Source: Zygotorulaspora mrakii | Taxonomy: Eukaryota; Ascomycota; Saccharomycetes; Saccharomycetales; Saccharomycetaceae | Direction of reading: 5' to 3' | NCBI RefSeq assembly: GCF_013402915.1 | Contig: NC_050723.1 | Span: 868,001 to 932,000, forward strand | Length of the DNA stretch: 64,000 bases | Part shown: piece after piece, positions 19,153-29,827 of the stretch | Layout: each line of letters opens with the position of its first letter | How positions within the stretch are numbered: position 1 is the stretch's first letter | The notes under the pieces: generated by a model | What the model saw: the letters and a program-made list of their open reading frames with translations, nothing else | Databases searched by the model: none | Told to the model about the DNA's origin: nothing | Translations under genes and position numbers: made by a program

Positions 19153-21441
19153 TCAAGCTTTTATTAAAGCTGGCCTTTTCGATTTGTCATTTGCATCTTT
19201 ACGCTCATCACTATCGGGACCTTCAACTACTTTGTTCGTTGTAGCTTTCATTTTATTGATTTTCTCACCTTTACAGACTTTCGCAATCTCCTTTGCATCC
19301 AAGGTTTCATACTCTATCAATCCCTCAGCTAATCTATGTAATTCAACATTTCTCTCCGTTAAAATTTTCTTTGTCCTTTTTTCTGACTCTTTAAGTATTT
19401 CCAATACTTCATTATCAGCAATGTCTCGAATTTTATCAGACCATGTCTCCCATTTGTCAGCTAGATTCACAGGTCCAACATGATCACCCATCCCATATTG
19501 AGTCACCATCGCTCTGGCTGTGCCTGTTGCACTTTGCAAATCAGACCCACATCCGCTTGTCGTATTCTCTTTTCCATATATCAATTCTTCGGCTATTTTA
19601 CCACCCATACAAACGTCGAGACGTGCCAAACATTCTTTCCGTGTTATATCAACCTTATCCATTTCAGGTAATTGGAAAGTTATACCCAAAGCTCTGCCTC
19701 TTGGTAGAATAGTGGCCTTGTATAGAGGAGTAGCACCTTGCGTGAACATTGCCATAATTGCGTGACCCGCCTCATGATAAGCAGTAGCTTTTCTTGCAGC
19801 ATCGGTTAAGACCATCGTCCTCCTTTCTGCACCCATCAGAATTTTATCTTTTGCCCATTCGAAATGTAGCATATCAACAGCGACTGCATTTTTTTGACAT
19901 GCGTATACAGCTGCTTGATTGACCAAATTAGCTAATTCTGCACCTGATAATCCAGGAGTACCACGAGCAATGATCGTTGGGTCAACGTCAGATGCTAATG
20001 TTATCTTTTTCATATGATGTGTCAAAATATCCGCACGACCACGAACGTCAGGCAAATCAACATTTACAACTTTATCAAACCTTCCTGGTCTTGTGAGAGC
20101 TTTATCTAGCGACTCTGGAAAATTGGTTGCACCTATAATGATAATACCACTTGTCTGAGAGAAACCATCCAATTCGACTAGAAGTTGATTCAAAGTTTGT
20201 TTTGCGTAAGCTTGGTCCTTTGGATTACGTTTGCCACCAATAGCATCTAATTCATCTATGAAGATAATCGCTGGAGCACGAGCACGTGCTTGTGAAAACA
20301 ATTCACGAACACGTTTGGCTCCAACTCCAACGTAAACTTCATCAAATTCAGATCCCGACATGAAGAAAAAGTCAACACCAGCTTCACCTGCTGTTGCTCT
20401 TGCCAACAAAGTTTTACCCGTGCCAGGTGGCCCTGTTAACAAAACACCTTTTGGTAAAGTCCCACCAAGAGATTCGTACTTAGCGGGATCTTTTAAAAAG
20501 TCAACAATTTCTTCCAATTCTGCTCTAGCCTCATCACAACCACGTACGTCATCAAATCTAACATTAGTCTTTGCAACATCAACGGACTTATCAGCCACTT
20601 CAGACGACTTCAATAAAGTTGTGTTTTCACTAATGTATTTGAAAGCTTCTGACACTCCATATGTCAACAAACCAAAAATAATTAACCATTTCACCCATCT
20701 TGAGACTATAGCAAATGTAGATTCCGTAACAACAACATGCAGAGGCTCCTTGCGTGATCCATAAGATGCTGTATACAACGAGGGGAAAGTACCATGATAT
20801 GCTGGAGAATTAACTGACGAGGATGCAAGAGACGGATTTACAGCACCAGCAGAACTTGCCGTCAACAATGTTTGCCTCACGGTATCAGCTTCTGCATGCC
20901 TTCCTATCCTCTGCAATGCTTCCATGTACAGTTCTGAGCATTCGGGAGATGATGCAATGCCCGGCGTTTCGAATCTCGAAACAACATATTGTGGATAGTT
21001 AGATTGTAGCAACAGTCTGTAAAAGGTAGCTTGTGCATCTGGATTGTTCAAATCCCTATTTGCTTCCTGCTCTTTGGTTGCTAATACCGCATGAGAAACC
21101 GCTTGTGGCGTTGTGCTAGGCTTAGACCCAAGACCAGGCCCAGATGTCGAGGCTGCCTCTGAACTCGCTTTCTTAGAGACACCATTAGCAGATTTGGATG
21201 TTCCATTTGATGATGCGAACGATCCGCCTTCCCCGCCATTGCCACCACTACTCTTCGAATAAAACCGGCTGTATATCAGCGGCGCTCCAGAACGTATCTG
21301 TTTCTGAGAGCGAAGTCCATGCATCATGACTGTACTATAACTAGATAGGACTGCACGACCAAGCATCGGTAACCTATATGCCAGTACCGGCTTAGCCCCA
21401 CTTCCCACGGCTGTCGATGCGATTATCCGCAGCAAACTCAT
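19153..21441 (-). CDS. YME1: Mitochondrial i-AAA protease Yme1
   Basis: Catalytic subunit of the i-AAA protease in the inner mitochondrial membrane, facing the intermembrane space. It degrades unassembled or regulatory membrane proteins. The open frame reaches back to a TTG at 21480, but the first ATG is 21441 ([10 protein letters not shown]), giving 762 aa (747 in S. cerevisiae). The N-terminus is a mitochondrial targeting sequence. One transmembrane helix is around [15 protein letters not shown]. The AAA module has Walker A GPPGTGKT (about 335), Walker [13 protein letters not shown] and the second region of homology. The zinc protease motif HEAGH is at about 555. The C-terminus ends in a charged coiled-coil region. 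FtsH-family identity is certain; assignment to Yme1 rests on the N-terminal domain and synteny. Confidence 0.97.
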   Translation of the reverse strand: MSLLRIIASTAVGSGAKPVLAYRLPMLGRAVLSSYSTVMMHGLRSQKQIRSGAPLIYSRFYSKSSGGNGGEGGSFASSNGTSKSANGVSKKASSEAASTSGPGLGSKPSTTPQAVSHAVLATKEQEANRDLNNPDAQATFYRLLLQSNYPQYVVSRFETPGIASSPECSELYMEALQRIGRHAEADTVRQTLLTASSAGAVNPSLASSSVNSPAYHGTFPSLYTASYGSRKEPLHVVVTESTFAIVSRWVKWLIIFGLLTYGVSEAFKYISENTTLLKSSEVADKSVDVAKTNVRFDDVRGCDEARAELEEIVDFLKDPAKYESLGGTLPKGVLLTGPPGTGKTLLARATAGEAGVDFFFMSGSEFDEVYVGVGAKRVRELFSQARARAPAIIFIDELDAIGGKRNPKDQAYAKQTLNQLLVELDGFSQTSGIIIIGATNFPESLDKALTRPGRFDKVVNVDLPDVRGRADILTHHMKKITLASDVDPTIIARGTPGLSGAELANLVNQAAVYACQKNAVAVDMLHFEWAKDKILMGAERRTMVLTDAARKATAYHEAGHAIMAMFTQGATPLYKATILPRGRALGITFQLPEMDKVDITRKECLARLDVCMGGKIAEELIYGKENTTSGCGSDLQSATGTARAMVTQYGMGDHVGPVNLADKWETWSDKIRDIADNEVLEILKESEKRTKKILTERNVELHRLAEGLIEYETLDAKEIAKVCKGEKINKMKATTNKVVEGPDSDERKDANDKSKRPALIKA

Positions 21442-22124
21442 CACTTCCGTTGCCTCTTGACTTAATAAAATAGCAAGCAATTACTGTTCAAACCAGCTTG
21501 ATCAGCTAAGCACGCTATAAACACAACTTGGGTCGAACTATAACCTGTTTTAATCTGCTCGTAGTGTATGTAGATAGTCATTTTTGGTGGCAATACCATA
21601 TCCTGCTAGTTTCACTCAGATGGGGCCAAAAAAGAGCGGAAGATCATCCATGTCATCATACACGGAGTAGGATTTAACAAGATCAAGATTACAAGTATGA
21701 TGAACCGACATATTCAAGACGAAAAGAGACCGTAGGTTTTCCTATAGTGGAATGCAATCCAGTAACTCACTGAAGGGTGCTCTGAAATTTCTACTCCCTG
21801 TCCTTCTGCTGCTTGTAACATAAACTGTAGTGACACATATTCTTGTTCGCATTAAATATCACTATGTATACAACGTGATAAAAGGTTAGAGAGGAAATTG
21901 ATTATGCTACCTATCGGTGCTGTCTTGTCTGCCACCTTAGTTTACATCTGAGTCATTGAAATTTTCTCCCTATTAGCGTCATTTAATGGTGCTGTCACCT
22001 GGCGCAACAAGCTGCGTCAACCTGCAAAAAATATTAGTTTTATATTAAAAGCATAGGCTGTCGAAGAGTAAATTGAAATAACTTGAGTAGGTTGTTGTGT
22101 AAAACTGTACAGAGTAAATACTCA
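21442..22124. promoter_or_regulatory. Divergent YME1/BNA4 promoter region
   Basis: A 683 bp divergent spacer. TGAGTCA at 21949-21955 is a perfect Gcn4-type site, 170 bp before the BNA4 start. This would suggest general amino-acid control of kynurenine metabolism but is a seven-base match only. Nothing else recognised. Confidence 0.45.
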
Positions 22125-23540
22125 ATGACAGAGTCGGTTGGTATTATAGGTGCTGGTCTGGTAGGCTGTCTTGCAGCATTGGCTTTTGCTAAGAGAGGCT
22201 ATAGGGTGACGCTTTTTGATTACAGGGCTGATCCTCGTGACGAAGCAACGACCGACAGAAATCTGAGATCAATAAATCTTGCAATTTCTAGTCGAGGCAT
22301 CAGTTCTTTGGAATTTGTCGATGATGAGGTTGCTAAAAGGGCTCTAAGAGATATCATCCCCATGAAAGGACGTATGATTCACGATTCAAGTGGACGACAG
22401 GAATCTCAGATCTATGGATTGTTTGGCGAGGCAATCAATTCTATAGACCGTGGACTTTTGAATAACAATCTTCTTGATGAGCTAGACAAATATGACGGTA
22501 CAAATGATATAAATCTTATGTTTGATCATAAACTGGTCAAGATCGATTTTGGAGAAAAACAACAAGAGTGTTTATTTGCAACGACCAATTATGGTATGAA
22601 AACCTACGATTTCGATTTTGTTGTCGGTTGTGATGGGGCTTATTCTGCCACAAGATACCAAATGCAGAAACAAGTAAGATTGAATTACGCGCAGGAGTAT
22701 ATTGACTGTTGCTACATCGAGTTATACATTCCACCTTCGCCTGAGTACAACTCTGAATTCAATGGGCCATTTGCTATTGCACCTGATCATCTCCATATCT
22801 GGCCTCGTGATGAATTCATGCTCATCGCGTTACCGAACGCTGACGGTTCGTTTACTTCCACCTTTTTTGGTTCCTGGGCCCTAGTGGAGTCTTTAGTTCC
22901 GTCAAAGAACAAAGTGGAAGAGTTCTTATTGGCGAATTTTCCGGATGCAATGGAGTTGATGGGTATTGAAAATGCTGTCCGGTCATTCATGGATCATCCC
23001 AAGGGAGCCTTGATGTGCGTCGAGTGCAATCCATACCATGCTTCCGGTGGCAGAGCTATCATTCTTGGTGATGCTGCTCATTCAATGGTGCCATTTTATG
23101 GTCAGGGTATGAATTGTGGTTTCGAAGACGTAAAGGTGTTGATGAAGCTGCTCGATAAGAACAAAAACCGTACAGAGGTGTTTGAACAGTACAGCAAACA
23201 AAGACACGAGGACCTTGTTGCTATCGTAACATTGGCGAAGAACAATTACAAAGAGATGTCTCATGATGTTACTTCTAAAATGTTCCTAATGAGAAAAAAG
23301 TTGGATGGTGTTTTAGGAAAAGTCCTCAAGGGTAAGTGGCTACCATTGTATACCATGGTATCATTCAGAGACGATATTGCTTACCACAAAGCTATCGAAA
23401 TCTCACGCAAGCAGACAGCCATATTAAAACTCTTGCAAGCAATTATTATTGTTGCTATATCAGCCTCAGGTTACAAAGCTTTCGGGTATTTTTCTAGACT
23501 TTTTAAGCGCTTGTCAGCACTACAAAAGCATTCAACGTGA
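22125..23540 (+). CDS. BNA4: Kynurenine 3-monooxygenase
   Basis: FAD-dependent kynurenine 3-hydroxylase of the mitochondrial outer membrane: kynurenine + NADPH + O2 to 3-hydroxykynurenine, in de novo NAD synthesis from tryptophan. The frame extends to a TTG at 22083; the first ATG is 22125 ([11 protein letters not shown]), matching the start of the family, and gives 471 aa (460 in S. cerevisiae). The FAD Rossmann motif GAGLVG is at residues 9-14. [10 protein letters not shown] is in the middle and [16 protein letters not shown] near 314 binds FAD. A C-terminal hydrophobic segment (about 434-455) is the membrane anchor. ATP1, BNA4 and BRN1 follow the order of YBL099W, YBL098W and YBL097W, with CCL1 and YME1 interposed. 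Confidence 0.97.
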   Translation: MTESVGIIGAGLVGCLAALAFAKRGYRVTLFDYRADPRDEATTDRNLRSINLAISSRGISSLEFVDDEVAKRALRDIIPMKGRMIHDSSGRQESQIYGLFGEAINSIDRGLLNNNLLDELDKYDGTNDINLMFDHKLVKIDFGEKQQECLFATTNYGMKTYDFDFVVGCDGAYSATRYQMQKQVRLNYAQEYIDCCYIELYIPPSPEYNSEFNGPFAIAPDHLHIWPRDEFMLIALPNADGSFTSTFFGSWALVESLVPSKNKVEEFLLANFPDAMELMGIENAVRSFMDHPKGALMCVECNPYHASGGRAIILGDAAHSMVPFYGQGMNCGFEDVKVLMKLLDKNKNRTEVFEQYSKQRHEDLVAIVTLAKNNYKEMSHDVTSKMFLMRKKLDGVLGKVLKGKWLPLYTMVSFRDDIAYHKAIEISRKQTAILKLLQAIIIVAISASGYKAFGYFSRLFKRLSALQKHST

Positions 23541-23776
23541 ATGACCAAGAACTGTTACTATATATACCATGTTATAGACTTTTAATATATACAATTATGA
23601 CAATTGGAATTTTCGCCCAGGATAATCACTTCTATCGCGGCTGACGACGCGATGATCTACACGGTGTTTACCTTTCAAAAGACCATCGTCATTGGATTAT
23701 TAGAATGAAAGGTATGCGCAGATCGTCGATGGAAGTGTTCACATCGGCTTGTTCGAAATAAATTCAGCAGAATTCA

Positions 23777-26026
23777 ATGTCAAGCATCAGGAATCGTTAT
23801 CAAGATGATGAGAATGATGATCAGGGACTTTTTACAAACAGATCCACGATGATGGCTAACTTTGAGGAATGGATCAAAATGGCTACCGACAACAAGATCA
23901 ATTCAAAGAATAGTTGGAACTTTGCGCTCATTGACTACTTTCATGATTTAAATGTATTGAGAGATTCGGAAAATAACATAAATTTCCAGAAGGCATCCGC
24001 TACTCTGGATGGCTGCGTGAAAATATATTCTTCTAGAGTTGATTCCGTCACGACTGAAACAGGTAAACTGCTCAGTGGACTTGCTCAAAAAAAGAAAGAT
24101 GATAAAATTGGGTCTTCCAATGGTCAAGATCGAAATGATGGGTCTGATGAGCATGAAAATGGTGCCGAAGATGGCGTGTACATCGATCCAGCGACGGGTC
24201 TCCCGGTTGCGAGTGATACCGATGCTCAAGCAAAGCGAAGAGTTTATAATCGTGTACTCGAGACTACACTTGTTGATTTCGATAGCATCAAATTGAAAGA
24301 GCTGGACAAGGAACTGAATATTGACCCATTGTTCAAAAAAGCATTAGTAGATTTTGACGAAGGTGGGGCAAAAAGCCTTTTGCTGAATACTTTGAATACC
24401 GATTGTTCTGCTAGAGTAGTGTTTGATACAGCTTTTAATGATGAAGGTGTTGCAGCTACGCTAGATGATCTGTCTGATAAAGGTAAAGAAGAAAAGGAAG
24501 CCCCAGAGAATGAGGCGGAGAAATTGATTAACAGTGAAATGGCTGATACATCAGAGACTCTGAATTCAGAGAAATGTGACGACTCAGAGAGCACTATTAT
24601 AATAGAGGACGAAATTCTGTCACTCGGAATTGACTTTATCAAATTCGATGAGATAAGCCGCTGCGAGATATCTTCGTCTATACAGCAGCTCCGAAATGTC
24701 GTTGAGGACATAAGCAAGGCGAAAAATTTTATTGATACCGTCAACAATAAGTTTGATAATTTTCTTAGTGAACAAGAATTACAGGATGTCGTCCCGGAAG
24801 CCGGTTTAGATGACATTAACAGCGATAATGGTGTACTGCAAGATGAATATTCTTATATTTCGCAAGAGGAGGATAAAAACGAAGAGAACACGGAAAGTCC
24901 TAAGGAAGATGTGGACAATGCAAGAGGGTTGATGGAGAATATAGAAACGTCCAATACTAATGAAAATGCAGGTCGAATGGAAAATTTATTCGAGATAGAT
25001 TTAATGTCATATTTCGACGAAAGTCTTAAAAGAAATTGGAGAGGTAGAGAACATTGGAAAGTACGAAATCTGAAAAGAAGTAATTTATTTGGCAGCGGTC
25101 CTAATGAAACAAATAAACTGAACAACCCGCAAAATGAGAGTAATGATGACAATGAAAAATCAAAGAATGAAACTGCAGCGAAGAAGAAGAAAAAACAAAC
25201 GGAGATAGATTTTTTTGCCATAGATGATCACTTGGAAGAGACGATTTTTGCCCCAAAGAAAAGAGCTAACATTGACTTACCTCTGAAAGCTCGAACAGAC
25301 GATTCTCATCATTTATTACCTCCAGACTACCAATTCTCAACAAAGAAGATCACGAGACTATTCATAAAGCCTACACAGTCAATGAACTTGTTCACCAGCA
25401 GACGGAACCTGGAGCCAGTACGGATGCAGAATGAAAAGGTAACTCATACTACACCAAAGAATAATAATGAAGGTATAGCTATAGCTGATGAGCAATTCTG
25501 GGCCCAAAATTATGAAAGAAAGGAGAGGGAAGAAGAAGAGGAGAAAAATGAACCTGATGAAGATATTAAAAATGGAATTATAAACAATCCGTTTGCGGAC
25601 GATGATGTGGATGTTGATTTCAATCAAGCTTTTGAAGATGATACCGTGGACAGTTCTCCTAACGAGGAACCTGGTAAATTGCCAATAGATGATTCTAAGG
25701 TAAGTTACTCCCGTGTATCTAAGAAAGTTGATGTGCGAAAGTTGAAGCATAACCTATGGAAATCGATTAAAGTACTAGTCGGCAGAGATGCAATTGATAA
25801 CAATCGACCTCATAATGATAATCAAGATTTAACAATAAAAATTAGATTGACAGATATTGCTGGAGAAATAAGTAAATTATACCCCGATGAAGCACTCACG
25901 GATATTTCAACAAGTTTTTGCTTTATATGTTTACTACATCTTGCGAACGAATATGGATTACATATAACGAATACAGAAAACTTTGAGGATTTGATTGTTG
26001 CTTACAACAAAACTATCAACGATTGA
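23777..26026 (+). CDS. BRN1: Condensin kleisin subunit Brn1
   Basis: Brn1 (CAP-H/Cnd2 family), the kleisin that links the Smc2-Smc4 heads and the HEAT subunits Ycg1 and Ycs4 in condensin. It is 749 aa (754 in S. cerevisiae). Conserved features: the N-terminal NRSTMMANFEEWIKMATDNK and IDYFHDLNVLR segments, EDGVYIDPATGLPV, the central RGREHWKVRN motif and the long acidic linkers. The C-terminal winged-helix region starts near VDVRKLKHNLWKSI and ends with CFICLLHLANEYGL. The 236 bp gap after BNA4 must contain its promoter. Synteny with YBL097W supports the call. Confidence 0.95.
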   Translation: MSSIRNRYQDDENDDQGLFTNRSTMMANFEEWIKMATDNKINSKNSWNFALIDYFHDLNVLRDSENNINFQKASATLDGCVKIYSSRVDSVTTETGKLLSGLAQKKKDDKIGSSNGQDRNDGSDEHENGAEDGVYIDPATGLPVASDTDAQAKRRVYNRVLETTLVDFDSIKLKELDKELNIDPLFKKALVDFDEGGAKSLLLNTLNTDCSARVVFDTAFNDEGVAATLDDLSDKGKEEKEAPENEAEKLINSEMADTSETLNSEKCDDSESTIIIEDEILSLGIDFIKFDEISRCEISSSIQQLRNVVEDISKAKNFIDTVNNKFDNFLSEQELQDVVPEAGLDDINSDNGVLQDEYSYISQEEDKNEENTESPKEDVDNARGLMENIETSNTNENAGRMENLFEIDLMSYFDESLKRNWRGREHWKVRNLKRSNLFGSGPNETNKLNNPQNESNDDNEKSKNETAAKKKKKQTEIDFFAIDDHLEETIFAPKKRANIDLPLKARTDDSHHLLPPDYQFSTKKITRLFIKPTQSMNLFTSRRNLEPVRMQNEKVTHTTPKNNNEGIAIADEQFWAQNYERKEREEEEEKNEPDEDIKNGIINNPFADDDVDVDFNQAFEDDTVDSSPNEEPGKLPIDDSKVSYSRVSKKVDVRKLKHNLWKSIKVLVGRDAIDNNRPHNDNQDLTIKIRLTDIAGEISKLYPDEALTDISTSFCFICLLHLANEYGLHITNTENFEDLIVAYNKTIND

Positions 26027-26172
26027 GAAAGTTTATTTTCCTCATTATTTTAGGTATAGATAGTTTACTGACTGAAAAAAAAGGTCATCATTAATTAAAA
26101 ATTATCAAAGTTATACGCAAAAGAAAGCACGAAAGTACACAGACTTACTGCTTTTTTTTCATTCGTACTTAA

Positions 26173-26174
<2 letters not shown>

Positions 26175-26204
<30 letters not shown>
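26175..26204. repeat. Poly(T) tract of 30 bases
   Basis: Uninterrupted run of 30 T between the convergent ends of BRN1 and the transporter gene, followed by a short TA repeat. Exact length in the genome is uncertain because homopolymers are prone to sequencing error. Confidence 0.8.
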
Positions 26205-26206
<2 letters not shown>

Positions 26207-26235
26207 TATATATATATCAGAAATCAATATTAAAA

Positions 26236-28221
26236 TCAGTCTGCGTTCTCAACAAACTCTGTTTCTGGTTTTTCATTCCATCCTTCAGAGCGTAATGCCA
26301 TTCTCTTTTGTGGACCCAAAGGTGGTTGTCTCTTAACATTTCTTCTTCTCAAGATTGTCGTTTGGAAATTTGGCCACAACTCCAAGAATTCATGTTTAAT
26401 TCTTGTTCTTAGTGGTACATCAAACACTTCGTCTAATTCTTCCAAAGTTAATTGTTTCGTTTCAGGAAGTAAGAAATAAACCATAAACCAACCAGCTAGA
26501 TTCCAAAATGCATAAAACCCAAAAGCACCTTGTTCTTTCATGGCAACTCTCATTGTTGGCCATGTGACACTTAAGATAAAATTGAAACCCCAAAGAACCA
26601 CAGTAAATATTGAAGAATTCAACGATCTCGAAGCAAGATTTGCAGATTCAGCAGCGACAATAAATGGTACCGGACCACAACTGAAACTATAAATCGCTGA
26701 AAAGACGTAAATACCCATTGTAACAACGCCAATCCTTGCTTGATCATTAGGAATCCAAAATGCGAAACCAGCAATCAATAGAAATAACGATAACCATGGG
26801 AATGTTTGCAATAACAAAAATCTTCTCCCATACTTGTCAATCATCAAAAATGCTGGAAAACAAAAGAAGAAATTGATCAAACCAAAGCCTAATGAGGCAC
26901 ATAGGGAAGAAATCTCCGAGAATCCACCAGCCAAGAAAATACTCGATGAATAATACGCTATAACATTAATACCACAAAATTGTTGCATGAAGGCACAAAT
27001 ACACGATGCAATTAAACCATTTCTGTTTCTTCTAACAGTGACCATTTCTTTCAATCTAGTCATGAACGGTAATGACAATGATTCCTCCTCCATCATCAAA
27101 ATATGCTGATAAAAGATATCTCTACAAGCCAATATCCTATGAGGCCTAATCTGCGTTGTGGCTTCAAATGCCTCTTTATACCTATTCTTACCCATGAGCC
27201 AACGAGGGGATTCTGGACAATACGGAATTTGGAATAAAACTAAAACTGCAGGTATCATTGCACTGCCCAGCATCAATCTCCAGTTTAAACCACCACCGAT
27301 ACCACGAGCAGGAACACGATAGAAAATCAACGAAAAGACGTAACCCCACATGATACCCAGCGCAGTATTAAGTTGCCACATCATCGTCACAGATCCTCTG
27401 ATTTGTTTGGATGCACATTCAGCAAGGTAAACGTTTGTGGTTGCGCTCTTTGGGCCTAGACCAAGACCTAAAACTAGTCTCATGGCAAAAAGGTAATGCC
27501 ATCCAGAGACACCCGTTGGCCCAAATCCCTGTAAGAAACACGAAATAGCAGAAATCAGACACGTAACGAAGATGACGTTTTTCCTCCCCAATCTGTTGTT
27601 CAACCAATCCGTCGTCCAGCAGGAGAATCCCGCGCAACACAAATAAGGCGCACCATTAACCAAACCCAAAATCCAGTTGTCTCTTTTGGTACCGGCGCCC
27701 AGTCCCAGAACCGCTGGGTAGAACAACATCGCACCGTTAATCACCGTTTCATCCATACCCTGCACAGCGGCAGACAACGCAGACGCGCATATAATCTGCA
27801 TCAATTTTTTCGTCATCGAGCTCCATGGTTTGTGAATCTCATCCCAGCACGCCATCCTTTCGTCTTCCGACAGGAAGTCCATCCGGTCGAACTCGTTCGG
27901 ATTCCTGGCCAGCGCAGCCGCCCGTCCGAACATGTCGTCCTCGTTGGGCAAATCGTATTTCTTGGCAAAGTGTCTGCCCATTTCCATCACCTGTTTTGTC
28001 GTGTACTGTCCCAACACGTTGGCAGACTCGCCATTGTCGCCTTTATCCTCCACATCCATAGACGACGAATCATTGAAATTCGGCTTCAACAGCGCCTCAT
28101 CGTAGCTGACCCCGTTGCTGTTCTCCTGTAGTTTTTTATTCACACCCTCCTCATCTCTGATGGACTCGTGAGTCACCGTGGGCTTATTGTAGTTGCTATT
28201 TCCCGAGGAAATCGAAGACAT
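26236..28221 (-). CDS. MFS sugar/polyol transporter (HGT19-like)
   Basis: Twelve-helix major facilitator of the fungal sugar porter family, 661 aa. The ATG at 28221 is the first in frame. A 135-residue cytoplasmic N-terminus includes the block GRHFAKKYDLP, typical of a subfamily that contains Candida Hgt19-like proteins. Next come VQGMDETVINGAMLFYP in helix 1, GAPYLCCAGFSCW, the NRLGRKN loop motif, PESPRWLMGKNRY, DKYGRRF and, after helix 12, PETKQLTLEELDEVF. It is not the S. cerevisiae inositol transporter Itr1/2 subfamily, and I recall no close S. cerevisiae orthologue. Substrate cannot be read from sequence; sugars, polyols or inositol are possible. It sits as an extra gene in the otherwise conserved BRN1-MRX3 interval. 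The 5' end of the gene is GC-rich compared with its 3' half. Confidence 0.85.
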   Translation of the reverse strand: MSSISSGNSNYNKPTVTHESIRDEEGVNKKLQENSNGVSYDEALLKPNFNDSSSMDVEDKGDNGESANVLGQYTTKQVMEMGRHFAKKYDLPNEDDMFGRAAALARNPNEFDRMDFLSEDERMACWDEIHKPWSSMTKKLMQIICASALSAAVQGMDETVINGAMLFYPAVLGLGAGTKRDNWILGLVNGAPYLCCAGFSCWTTDWLNNRLGRKNVIFVTCLISAISCFLQGFGPTGVSGWHYLFAMRLVLGLGLGPKSATTNVYLAECASKQIRGSVTMMWQLNTALGIMWGYVFSLIFYRVPARGIGGGLNWRLMLGSAMIPAVLVLFQIPYCPESPRWLMGKNRYKEAFEATTQIRPHRILACRDIFYQHILMMEEESLSLPFMTRLKEMVTVRRNRNGLIASCICAFMQQFCGINVIAYYSSSIFLAGGFSEISSLCASLGFGLINFFFCFPAFLMIDKYGRRFLLLQTFPWLSLFLLIAGFAFWIPNDQARIGVVTMGIYVFSAIYSFSCGPVPFIVAAESANLASRSLNSSIFTVVLWGFNFILSVTWPTMRVAMKEQGAFGFYAFWNLAGWFMVYFLLPETKQLTLEELDEVFDVPLRTRIKHEFLELWPNFQTTILRRRNVKRQPPLGPQKRMALRSEGWNEKPETEFVENAD

Positions 28222-29827
28222 TTTCCAAAATAGGTTCCTGCTGTTATTTCCCGATACTGTATTATCCCTCTACCGAACAACCGCCAAAACGAGAAGGGTG
28301 AGTAACCAGTTGGCATATTTTCCGTTCTATTTATACGTTTGGGAAAAGGCCAAGGACCCTCCAGGACATCCAAGACATCCAAGACATTCAAGGACGTCCC
28401 AGACTCCCCCCTCATTATCCAGGTCACAATCTGGGGATCTCCACAGGCTCCACAGGCTCCACCGTATGCATGTTTCTTGCCGCCGAACCCTCTTGCGCCT
28501 TTCCTCATTCGATAGCAGCATTAATTACCTAATTTACTTTTAGTTCTAGTTTATCGGAGCAACTGAGGGGATAGACGGGCCCTCTGGCCAGCCAGTTGTC
28601 TTGACAGTTTTCTGTTCAGCACGCCAGACCCAGTGCGAGACTAGTAGCCGTGATTCGAGGAAACGCAAAGTTGCTCCAGATCTTCCGGAAAAGCGGAAGT
28701 ACCCCACAGACCCCGCCCGTCCGAGCGCGCGAGCGCTCGAGTCCGAATGTCCGGTACAAAACGCATCATGCAGCCGCGTGCATTGCGAATTGCGTCATGC
28801 GGGGTACACCGCTGGCGGGGCGGGGCGTGTGAGGGACGATGATGACGATACCAAAGGGCGACCCGCAGGGTCCGCTGGTGTACGCTTTCCGCCTGTCCGT
28901 GCACCTGCATCAGTGAAAACACGTGCGGCACACACGCCAAGAAGGCGGGCATTAGCATTGGCGCCACGTATAGAGCGATCGAGCTTCTTCGACCGGCGGA
29001 GTTATGGCCTATCTGAGCGCAATGTGGCAATTTCCGGTTTTCGGCTTTCTTGGTTTCCTGGTTTCTTGGTTTCATGTACACAGTCACGGTTTCACCGTGT
29101 GCCCCACCACGACGAAGCCACGTCACCCGCACTACACATCCAACGTTGCTTCCCCACACCTGTTTCACCTCGTCTGTCTCCGATTGTCGCAGTTGGTGCG
29201 CGGGTGTGTACGCGCACTGTTCTTGTTTTGTGTTCTCGGTAAATCGGTCCTCTTTCTGTAGATTTCCTGGGGTATCCATGAAAAACCAATTGTGGGGTGC
29301 AGACAACAGGTCCAAGCTGTGCTACAGACGCCGGCGGGTAGCGGCAGGCCAGCGTTGTATATCCTGCCCTCGTCGATAGGAAAGATGGCGACTCGGGCAC
29401 GAGTAGCCGCCGAGGTGTGTGAAAGCGACACGTGTGGTCCGATCGTGATCGATAGCACGTGATGGGGCAATCGCGGATGTGGGCGCAATCGCGGATGTGT
29501 GAGGGTACAACGGCGACCATGTGGTTTTGCACAACGCATGCAGGCTGCCAGCGGTTGGAAGTTGGCTGTTGGTTGCTGGTTGTGAGTCGCAGTCGTCAAG
29601 ACCAACGCCAGCAGCCTCGTGGAGCGGTGTCTGGTTGTATACGAAGCTGCCGGCCTATACGAAGGTGTGTTCCGCGGACTGATCTCGGTGTCGAAAAAGA
29701 GCACCTGGGCGCGTCTCGAGCGAGGTTCATAAGAAAACAAGGGACGGGAGAAGGGAAGGAAGGAGCAGGTTCGACGTTGATTTGGAAGATATGATCGATG
29801 AGGCAGGCGTAGAGTGCAAGAGCGACA
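28222..29827. other. GC-rich gene-free stretch between transporter and MRX3
   Basis: A 1.6 kb divergent spacer, markedly more GC-rich than most of the window. Several long open frames overlap on both strands (for example 28601-29242 on + and 28641-29315 on -). They are Cys/His/Arg/Pro-rich, mutually overlapping, and resemble no family I know, as expected of random GC-rich sequence. Short direct repeats occur: GACATCC units near 28366-28400, a CACAGGCTC pair near 28442 and ATCGCGGATGTG twice near 29468-29498. CACGTGAT (29456-29463) fits a Cbf1 site and TCCGCGGA (29671-29678) fits a Pdr1/Pdr3 element. No RNA gene recognised. Confidence 0.55.

Noticed and set aside
24244..24816. 190-codon minus-strand frame inside BRN1
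   Set aside because: Ser/Leu-rich shadow of the acidic BRN1 coding sequence.
28601..29315. Long overlapping open frames on both strands in the GC-rich spacer (213 and 224 codons)
   Set aside because: They overlap each other, begin partly at non-ATG codons, are rich in Arg, Cys, His and Pro, and resemble no family. GC-rich random sequence has few stop codons.
29165..29740. 191-codon minus-strand open frame upstream of MRX3
   Set aside because: Same composition artefact; it lies across the MRX3 promoter and shows no domain or signal.
28222..29827. Centromere or origin explaining the gene-free stretch
   Set aside because: The CACGTGAT motif could be a CDEI, but no AT-rich CDEII or CDEIII-like element follows, and the region is GC-rich.
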